Source of the DNA: an uncultured Campylobacter sp.
GTDB taxonomy: Bacteria > Campylobacterota > Campylobacteria > Campylobacterales > Campylobacteraceae
DNA: 10,821 nt
Assembly (NCBI GenBank): GCA_937965895.1
Contig: CALCKS010000298.1
Location: 1-10,821 of the forward strand
Reading direction: 5' to 3'
The first letter of the stretch is position 1. Every line of letters begins with the position of its first letter. The notes under the pieces were generated by a model. That model made no database searches and was not told where the DNA came from. It worked only from the letters and a program-made list of their open reading frames with translations. Below, in pieces: positions 4,813 to 10,821 of this stretch. A program made the translations under genes and the position numbers.

Positions 4813-5294
4813 AGCTTGATCTCCTTGAAAGTTGAGCGTATATCGTACGCCTTAAGTTCGTTTATAACGCGGTCTAAAACGCCGACATCTTGCGTGTTGA
4901 TGTAAATTAAATTTTGTGAATTTTCTTTTACTACACTAAAATCTACGGGTATGTTTTTTAATGTTTGAGTAAGGCAAAACATCGAATAGATATCGTTTTT
5001 ATCGATTATTAGCTGATAGGCTGTTTTTATAACAGCTTTTGACTCGTCTTTAAATTCTATAAATATCTCATTGCTTGCCAAAGCATATTTTTTAGGAGCC
5101 AAATTTGCCATTTCGCCGACCCAAGAAGTAGGGCCAGTAGTCAAATTTTGCTCCTTGTTATTTTGTGATACTTTTAGCTCCGCAGGCGCAGGCTCTTTTA
5201 AATTTACGTCCGCGTACTTATACAGCAAAGTGCCACATACGCAGACGAAAATCAGCAAAAAAGCAATCGCGCCCCAGAACAAATATCGCTTCAT
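4809..5294 (-). CDS. Predicted single-pass membrane protein between rpsA and serA, 161 residues
   Basis: Residues 4-24 form one hydrophobic segment (YLFWGAIAFLLIFVCVCGTLL) after a short basic start, so the protein is probably anchored in the inner membrane with about 135 residues outside. The external part begins with a polar, Pro- and Asn-rich linker (residues 26-60) followed by an alternating strand-helix domain with two long strands near FIEFKDESKAVIKTAYQLII. No catalytic motif is visible. Its position matches the hypothetical gene between rpsA and serA in C. jejuni (Cj0892c), so it is a conserved but uncharacterised Campylobacter protein. It begins four bases after the rpsA stop with no real Shine-Dalgarno, which suggests translational coupling to rpsA, and its TGA overlaps the serA GTG. 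Confidence 0.85.
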   Translation of the reverse strand: MKRYLFWGAIAFLLIFVCVCGTLLYKYADVNLKEPAPAELKVSQNNKEQNLTTGPTSWVGEMANLAPKKYALASNEIFIEFKDESKAVIKTAYQLIIDKNDIYSMFCLTQTLKNIPVDFSVVKENSQNLIYINTQDVGVLDRVINELKAYDIRSTFKEIKL

Positions 5295-5298
5295 TTAC

Positions 5299-6969
5299 TT
5301 ATGATAGCTGTTCTTTAATAATATCGCCCAAAGTAACCTTATCGTCGCTATTTATCTCGTTTAGCACCTCGCGCTCTTTTTGTCTCGCAAGGCGCCTTAC
5401 GCTTAGGCGGATTCTATTTTTCTTCTCGTCGATAAAGGCTATCGCAGCTTCGATATTATCGTTTATGTTTAGGCTTTCAGCGCTTACGCTACCTAGGTCT
5501 TCTTTGCGGATGAGCGCATCGACGTTATCACCGAGCTCTACAAATACGCCAAAATCTTTAATATCGCGAATTTTACCGGTCACGATGTCGCCTACGTTAA
5601 ATTTCTTTGCATAAGCTTGTACTGGGCTTTGTTTTAGATCCTTTTGACTAAGAGAAATTTTTTGCTCGTTAGGGTCGATTTTGATGATTTTTACCTCAAC
5701 CTCATCGCCCACTTTAAACAAATCTTTGCACTTGTCGTTTCTATCCCATGAAGCGTCCTCATTATGGAGCAAGCCCTCAACTGCGCCAATCCTAACAAAT
5801 GCTCCAAAGTTAGTCACACTAGTAACTACGCCTTTAGTGACGTCCCCTTCTTTAAATTGGGCTTTAAATTCGTCAAACGGTTTTTTGAGTAGATTTTTTA
5901 GGCTCACTCTTAAGCGGCGATCTTTTGCATCTATCTCGATAACCTCGACGTCAAGCTCCTCGCCTTCACTGATGTGATCTTTTGGATTTTTGATATTTTT
6001 ATCCCATGAAATTTCAGAAATGTGCAAAAAGCCCTCTATGTCGTTGCCAAGATCCACAAATGCACCATAAGGCTCGATGTTGCTGACTGTTACTTTTATA
6101 GTATCGCCCACATCTAGTCCGTCTTTTATCTCTTCCCAAGGATCCGGAGTTGCAGCCTTGATAGATAGAGAGAGGTGTTTTTTCTCGTTATCGTATTTGA
6201 TAACTTTTACTAAAACTTTATCACCTTCTTTGTAGATAGAGCCCGGATTTACCGGTCCTTTATAGCTTATCTCGCTGTAGTGCACGAGTCCATCCACTCC
6301 ACCTACGTCTACAAACATACCGTAAGTAGTGATTTTCTTAACCACACCCTCTATCACGTCCGTATTTTCAGCGACTGCAGATATCGCTTCTCTTTTTTTC
6401 TTTCTATCTTCGTCAAGCAGTTTTTTTCTTGACACGATAATGCTTTGCTCGTCTTTGTCTATTTTTATGACTTTTACTTTAAACGACTTTCCCACTACCG
6501 CGTTTGCGTCTTTAAAGCCGCCTTGCGAGCGAGGCAAGAAAAACTCGATACCGTCGCTGTTTTGAGCAACAAAACCGCCTTTATTTTTACCGATTATTTT
6601 TACGTCAAATACGTCTTGATTTTCTTCGTTATATGAGTCTATATAGGCTTTTACTTTTTCTTTTCTAAGCGCTTTTTTGTGAGAAACGATAGGTTTACCG
6701 CCTCTTGAGCCGGTTATTACGACCTTTATAGTATCGCCCGTTTTAAATTTAAGCTCTCCGTTTTCATCTTGGATCTCGGAAATATTTAAAATTCCCTCTG
6801 ATTTTTTACCGACGTTTACAAAAACCTCGTCGCCTTTAATATCGACGATTATTCCGTCGCTATCCTCTTCAGTCTTTTTAAAAGACTCCTCTAACATCGC
6901 GGCAAAATCGTCGTCTTCGATACCGTCGTTTGCCTTACTAAGCTGAACTTTTTTGTTCACCGCAGCCAT
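5299..6969 (-). CDS. rpsA: 30S ribosomal protein S1, 556 residues
   Basis: S1 binds mRNA on the small subunit and helps initiation on weak or structured leaders. Six S1 OB-fold repeats can be followed at about residues 36-99, 117-184, 203-271, 286-357, 373-444 and 458-527. Repeats 3-6 carry the well-preserved RNA-binding face (YGMFVDVG, YGAFVDLG, FGAFVRIG, FGVFVELG), while repeats 1 and 2 are more diverged, as expected for the ribosome-docking half. The length is nearly that of the E. coli protein. The ATG at 6969 follows AAAGGAAC. It is the first gene of a tight set with the membrane protein and serA. Confidence 0.97.
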   Translation of the reverse strand: MAAVNKKVQLSKANDGIEDDDFAAMLEESFKKTEEDSDGIIVDIKGDEVFVNVGKKSEGILNISEIQDENGELKFKTGDTIKVVITGSRGGKPIVSHKKALRKEKVKAYIDSYNEENQDVFDVKIIGKNKGGFVAQNSDGIEFFLPRSQGGFKDANAVVGKSFKVKVIKIDKDEQSIIVSRKKLLDEDRKKKREAISAVAENTDVIEGVVKKITTYGMFVDVGGVDGLVHYSEISYKGPVNPGSIYKEGDKVLVKVIKYDNEKKHLSLSIKAATPDPWEEIKDGLDVGDTIKVTVSNIEPYGAFVDLGNDIEGFLHISEISWDKNIKNPKDHISEGEELDVEVIEIDAKDRRLRVSLKNLLKKPFDEFKAQFKEGDVTKGVVTSVTNFGAFVRIGAVEGLLHNEDASWDRNDKCKDLFKVGDEVEVKIIKIDPNEQKISLSQKDLKQSPVQAYAKKFNVGDIVTGKIRDIKDFGVFVELGDNVDALIRKEDLGSVSAESLNINDNIEAAIAFIDEKKNRIRLSVRRLARQKEREVLNEINSDDKVTLGDIIKEQLS

Positions 6970-7104
6970 CTTGTTCCTTTTGTATATATTTTGCTTTTAA
7001 CACAATTAGACTCAATTTTACTTAATATTAACTTATTTGTAGATTAACTTGCGAAATTTCAGGGACAAATTTGAAATTTTGTTTAAAAAGGTAATGAGTA
7101 TTTA
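6970..7104 (-). promoter_or_regulatory. rpsA leader and probable promoter region
   Basis: This AT-rich gap of 135 bases follows the ispH stop. It must carry the rpsA ribosome binding site and probably its promoter. Several -10-like words lie on the minus strand (for example TAATAT near 7030 and TCTAAT near 7010) and none stands out. No hairpin with a U-tract follows ispH, so read-through from the pheT-aroA-ispH cluster is also possible. Confidence 0.4.
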
Positions 7105-7935
7105 TTAAATTTGAAAGCTCTCCAGCTTATCGATCACTTTTTGTATAATCCAATCGGGCGTAGAGGCCCCGGCGCTCACTCCGCAGAGATTTTTCCCCTC
7201 AAACCACGCGCGATCTAGTTCTAGTTCATTTTCCACGAGATAGCTATCCTCGCAGGCGGTTTTTGAGATGAGATAAAGCTGCTTTGTATTTGAGCTGTTT
7301 TTGCCGCCGACTACAACCATCACGTCGGCTCTAACGGCTAAGTTTTTAACAGCTTCTTGGTTTTCAAAAGTAGCATTACAAATCGTATTAAAAACACGTA
7401 CCTCTTTTACGCGTAGCATCAAATAATTTACGATTTGCATAAATTTTTCTACTTTACGCGTCGTTTGACTAATGACGGCTACTTTTTGCGCTAGTTTTAC
7501 GTTCTCTAGCTCGCTCTCTTCTAGCACGACGAAAACCTTGCCGACGGCGTATGATTTTACGCCCTTTATCTCGGGGTGTTTTTCATCGCCGAATATCACG
7601 ATATCGTAGCCCTCTTTACTCATTTTCTCGCAAATTTGTTGCGGCTTGGTGACAAATGGGCACGTCGCGTCGATCACTTTTATATCGCTTTTTTTTAGCT
7701 CGGCTAAGTCGCCCTTTGTGATACCGTGCGTGCGGATGATTGCCTTTTTTTCGCCGTCGATTTCGTTTATGCCTTCAAGCGTTTTGACGTTAAAATTTTT
7801 ATTTAGGCGGTTTATCTCGTCGTTGTTATGAATGATGGGTCCGATGGTTACGGCGTCCTTAGCGTTTTCGGCGATTTTTATAGCGCGCTTGACGCCAAAA
7901 CAAAATCCGTAACTGCTAGCAAGCTCAATCTTCAA
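7105..7935 (-). CDS. ispH: 4-hydroxy-3-methylbut-2-enyl diphosphate reductase, 276 residues
   Basis: IspH is the last enzyme of the MEP pathway. It reduces HMBPP to IPP and DMAPP with an iron-sulphur cluster. With the start at 7935 the three cluster cysteines are Cys12 (YGFCFGVKRA), Cys92 (DATCPFVTKP) and Cys186 (FNTICNAT). Substrate residues His36 (IGPIIHNN), His70 (IRTHGIT), His120/Glu122 (EKHPEIKG) and the SQTT and SAGASTPD motifs are in place. I chose the TTG at 7935-7933 because it gives the family start MKIELA, and GGAG lies six bases upstream. A TTG at 7947 would add four residues. No ATG fits. The gene overlaps the end of aroA by 11 bases, so translation is probably coupled. Confidence 0.95.
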   Translation of the reverse strand: MKIELASSYGFCFGVKRAIKIAENAKDAVTIGPIIHNNDEINRLNKNFNVKTLEGINEIDGEKKAIIRTHGITKGDLAELKKSDIKVIDATCPFVTKPQQICEKMSKEGYDIVIFGDEKHPEIKGVKSYAVGKVFVVLEESELENVKLAQKVAVISQTTRKVEKFMQIVNYLMLRVKEVRVFNTICNATFENQEAVKNLAVRADVMVVVGGKNSSNTKQLYLISKTACEDSYLVENELELDRAWFEGKNLCGVSAGASTPDWIIQKVIDKLESFQI

Positions 7936-9199
7936 CGCTAGCTCCAAGTTGTCTTAAAATCCCGCTAAAATTTGGAAACGAAGTCGCGATAAATTCGCTC
8001 TTTTCTATAACCATTCCGCATTTTAGCCCAAGCACCGCAAAGCTCATCGCGATACGGTGATCGCCGTTGCTGTCGATGATGGCGCAGTTTGCCTCACCGC
8101 CTTTTACGCTAAAGCCGTCTTCAAATTCTTCGACTTCAAGCCCGCATTTTCGTAGCCCTTGGACCATGATTGCGATGCGGTCGCTCTCTTTGACGCGAAG
8201 CTCTTTTGCGTTTCGCACGCTACTCGTGCCCTGCGCGTTTGCAAATGCGATCGCAAGTGCGGGCACCTCATCGATCAGCCACGAGATATTTTCGCTCACG
8301 TCCACGGCCTTTAGCGGCGCGTGTTTTATCTCGATCTCGCCAATACTTTCGTATGTGCTTGAAGTCTCTTTAAACGTTACTTGCGCGCCCATTTTGGCTA
8401 AAATTTTAAAGGCCTCGACACGCGTTTTATTTAGCAACATATTTTTTAGCACGATGTGAGAATTCGGGATTATTGCTGCTGCTACGGCAAAGAAAAACGC
8501 TGAGCTAGGGTCGTTTGGAACGCAAATTTCAAGCGGTTTTATCGGCGCGTTCATCGGCTCAACCTTGACGCCGTGCGGTAAAATTTGCAAACTCGCGCCC
8601 ATACCCTTTAGCATGCGCTCGGTGTGATCGCGGCTAAGCTCAGGTTCGCTAAGCTCGCAGCCATTTGACTTTAGTCCCGCCAAAATCAGCGCCGATTTTA
8701 CCTGCGCAGAGGCGATTTTACTATCAAATTTAAAATACTCCAGCTTCTTGCCGCGGATAGCCAAAGGCGCGTGATCCCCGCCATTTGCGCCGTCTATCTT
8801 AGCTCCGACACTGATTAACGGTTTAGCCACGCGTGCCATCGGACGCCGATTTAAAAACTCATCCCCGCTTAGCACGAAAAAACCCTCGCTAGCGGCCAAA
8901 AATCCCATAAAAAGCCTCATTGCCGTGCCAGAGTTTCCGCACTCTAAAACAACGCTAGGCTCTTTTAAATTTGCGCTCGGAGTTATGATTAGCTCGCCCT
9001 CTTTTTCCTCGATATGCGCGCCCAAATTTTTTACGATCTCTAGCGTATTTAGCGTATCCTCGGCCTTTAGATAGTTTTTCACGCGGCTTGGCTTATCGCT
9101 TAAAAGCGAAAATATCGCGCATCTATGCGAGATAGATTTATCGGCAGCGATGTTTTCCAGGCTCGCGCTTATCGGCGTTCTTAATGCGTAAACTTTCAT
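7925..9199 (-). CDS. aroA: 3-phosphoshikimate 1-carboxyvinyltransferase (EPSP synthase), 424 residues
   Basis: AroA joins PEP to shikimate-3-phosphate in the shikimate pathway to chorismate. Recognisable sites are Lys21-Ser22 (AADKSISHR), the GNSGTAMRL loop (88-96), SAQVK (164-168), SRDHTERML (189-197), LLNKTR (255-260), catalytic Asp310-Glu311 (LIDEVPA), RVKESDR (335-341) and DHR (380-382). The combination SAQ-x-K, R-D-H-T-E and N-K-T-R matches motifs described for class II, glyphosate-tolerant EPSP synthases. The ATG at 9199 overlaps the pheT stop as ATGA, and its end overlaps ispH, so the three genes form one translationally coupled unit. No strong Shine-Dalgarno precedes the ATG. Confidence 0.96.
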   Translation of the reverse strand: MKVYALRTPISASLENIAADKSISHRCAIFSLLSDKPSRVKNYLKAEDTLNTLEIVKNLGAHIEEKEGELIITPSANLKEPSVVLECGNSGTAMRLFMGFLAASEGFFVLSGDEFLNRRPMARVAKPLISVGAKIDGANGGDHAPLAIRGKKLEYFKFDSKIASAQVKSALILAGLKSNGCELSEPELSRDHTERMLKGMGASLQILPHGVKVEPMNAPIKPLEICVPNDPSSAFFFAVAAAIIPNSHIVLKNMLLNKTRVEAFKILAKMGAQVTFKETSSTYESIGEIEIKHAPLKAVDVSENISWLIDEVPALAIAFANAQGTSSVRNAKELRVKESDRIAIMVQGLRKCGLEVEEFEDGFSVKGGEANCAIIDSNGDHRIAMSFAVLGLKCGMVIEKSEFIATSFPNFSGILRQLGASVED

Positions 9200-10821
9200 C
9201 TTAGTCCGATATTTAAATTTTGCTTTAAAGCGTCTAAAATTTTATCCATTATCGCCGCTACTTCCTCGTCTTCAAGCGTTTTTTGTATGTCTTGGAAGTT
9301 AAATTTGACGCTGAGACTCACGTCGTCTCCGAGCTTTTCGTCTGAATATATATCAACCGGCGCAAATTCTTTTAGGCACTCGATTTTTAGCGCGTTTATG
9401 CACTCTTTTATCGCTTCAAATTTCATGGTTTTAGGCACGATTAGGCTTAGGTCTCTACTGATAGCCGGGAATTTCGAGTAAGCCTTGACGACCGCACCTT
9501 CAAATTTAAGCTTTTCAAACTCTATCTCGCAAAGATATGTTCGCGGTAGGTCGCGCGCAGCCTCGACTCGCACGTCCACGCGGCCGATATAGCCCACGCA
9601 AAGGCCGTTTTGATAGATTTTCGCTTGTTCAAATTCGCTTAGATATTTTACGTCGTCGCACACTTTTAGCTCAAATTCGCCGATCGCGTTTCTAACCGCG
9701 GTAGCAAAGCCTAAAAAGTCGATATCGGCAGGTTTTGCGCCGTTTAGTAGGCTAGGCTCCCTCGTTAGTCCGCTAGCTACGAAGCCAAATCTCTCGCTTT
9801 GCTCGCCATCCTCGCTAAATACGCTACCGAATTCAAAAATTTTGACCGATTTTCGCTGATTTTTTACGTTTCGCTCGGCCGATTTTAACAAGTGATTTGC
9901 AAGAGTCGGCCTTAGCGTGTTTAGCTCGCTATTTATCGGGTTGGCTATCTCGGCCTTGCAAGGCTCAAAACCTAGCGCCGCTAGCTCGTCGGCGTCGTCA
10001 AATACATAATGCACGCTCTCGAAAAATCCGGCCGCAGCGGCTTTTTTACGCAAATTTAGCGCGTTTTTGTAGCCTACAAAGGTATCGTTTATGCGGTTTG
10101 CTTCGCTAAAATTTAGCGGTTTTGAGACGATATTGTCGATACCGACCATTCGCACGATCTCCTCGCACACGTCTTGAGAATTTACGATATCGTGGCGAAA
10201 TAGTGGAACCTTCGCGTTCGCACCCTCTTTTTCGGCGTTAAAAGTTAGGCTAAATCCAAGCTTTTTCAGTATTCTCACGACGTCGTTTTGCGCAACTTCT
10301 TGACCGATCATTTTTTGCATTTCGCTCATCGTAAAGCTCACGACCTTCGGATCTCGCGTCATCAAGCTTTGCTGAGAACCGGCATAAAGCGCGACCGATT
10401 TTAGCGCGGCTAACTGTTTAAATAAAAAATCGGCTCCAAAACCTACGTTTGGCTCGCTACCTCTTAGCGAGCGGTAAGTCTGCGCTTGGCGCGGCATTTG
10501 CTTGTCCTCATAGACCGTGGTTGCGATCACTTGCGGATCGGTGTAGCTAGCCTCCACTATGATTAGTTTGCTGTTTTCGTCAAGCCTCGCCGCGTCCGTC
10601 TGATATACGCCGCCCACACCTAAAAGCTCGCCGCCGGCTAAAATTTCAGTTGCTAAATTTGCGCCCTTTTGCAGGTCAAAAACAGCTCGCTCGTCGTCCT
10701 TTTTGAGCTTGGCGTAATCATACGCGCTAAAAAGCACGCCGGTTGAGTGCGTAGCGTAGTCTAACAGGCGCTCGATGCGGTTTTGTTTATCGCACTCGAT
10801 CAGCGCCAAACGGATCTTCAT
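9196..10821 (-). CDS. pheT: Phenylalanyl-tRNA synthetase beta subunit, C-terminal 541 residues (cut by right edge)
   Basis: PheT pairs with PheS in the alpha2-beta2 enzyme that charges tRNA-Phe. The visible part starts within the B3/4 editing domain (YRSLRGSEPNVGFG at fragment residues 116-129). It continues through the B5 DNA-binding-like domain (about 158-232, ending RHDIVNSQDVCEEIVRMVGIDN), the catalytic-like B6/B7 core (NPINSELNTLRPTLANHLL) and the C-terminal ferredoxin-fold anticodon-binding domain (about 447-541, SKFPAISRDLSLIVP). The family is usually about 770-800 residues, so some 230 N-terminal residues lie beyond the window. The last three bases happen to spell an ATG on this strand, but this is an internal methionine codon by comparison with C. 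jejuni PheT. aroA follows with a 4-base overlap. Confidence 0.96.
   Translation of the reverse strand: MKIRLALIECDKQNRIERLLDYATHSTGVLFSAYDYAKLKKDDERAVFDLQKGANLATEILAGGELLGVGGVYQTDAARLDENSKLIIVEASYTDPQVIATTVYEDKQMPRQAQTYRSLRGSEPNVGFGADFLFKQLAALKSVALYAGSQQSLMTRDPKVVSFTMSEMQKMIGQEVAQNDVVRILKKLGFSLTFNAEKEGANAKVPLFRHDIVNSQDVCEEIVRMVGIDNIVSKPLNFSEANRINDTFVGYKNALNLRKKAAAAGFFESVHYVFDDADELAALGFEPCKAEIANPINSELNTLRPTLANHLLKSAERNVKNQRKSVKIFEFGSVFSEDGEQSERFGFVASGLTREPSLLNGAKPADIDFLGFATAVRNAIGEFELKVCDDVKYLSEFEQAKIYQNGLCVGYIGRVDVRVEAARDLPRTYLCEIEFEKLKFEGAVVKAYSKFPAISRDLSLIVPKTMKFEAIKECINALKIECLKEFAPVDIYSDEKLGDDVSLSVKFNFQDIQKTLEDEEVAAIMDKILDALKQNLNIGLR

Noticed and set aside
10819..10821. ATG at the extreme right edge as the start of pheT.
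   Set aside because: The visible protein starts within the B3/4 region, and about 230 N-terminal residues of the family are missing, so this is an internal methionine at the cut.

Overview
The window looks like a chromosomal segment of a Campylobacter species, probably outside the C. jejuni/coli group. The main evidence is the minus-strand order pheT - aroA - ispH - rpsA - a small membrane protein - serA, which from memory is the order of C. jejuni genes around Cj0891c-Cj0896c. Lipoprotein, RRM and IspH sequences also read as epsilonproteobacterial. Intergenic DNA is AT-rich and studded with AAATTT-centred words, while the genes are richer in GC than I would expect for C. jejuni. The species-level statement is inference.

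Layout from right to left, the direction of almost all transcription: phenylalanyl-tRNA synthetase beta chain (cut by the right edge), EPSP synthase (aroA) and HMBPP reductase (ispH) overlap one another as a tight cluster. After a 169-base AT-rich gap come ribosomal protein S1 (rpsA), a one-helix membrane protein and phosphoglycerate dehydrogenase (serA), again almost gapless. A 73-residue lipoprotein gene follows. Elongation factor P (efp) has its own promoter and is followed by a DUF4304 gene.

The notable locus is 1291-1666. The only plus-strand gene here, at 1380-1631, is an 83-residue SelW/Rdx-type selenoprotein. Its in-frame TGA at 1410-1412 sits exactly at the second position of the redox motif (Cys8-Asn-Ser-Sec11), so a standard ORF caller breaks the gene. 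It has a clear -10 box, a strong ribosome binding site, a candidate SECIS hairpin just after the TGA and a strong rho-independent terminator. It is transcribed divergently from a DJ-1/PfpI family gene, and the two promoters overlap. Both proteins belong to thiol-redox families, so shared control is plausible but not shown.

The left end holds an RRM RNA-binding protein gene (121-366) with its own promoter and terminator. After it, at the window edge, are the first 16 codons of a glutamyl-tRNA synthetase-family gene carrying the RIAPTPSG signature. The 375 bases between 366 and 742 hold the RRM promoter and the DJ-1 terminator, and otherwise no gene I can support.

Most of the window is ordinary housekeeping sequence. 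I see no mobile element, CRISPR array, tRNA or rRNA.
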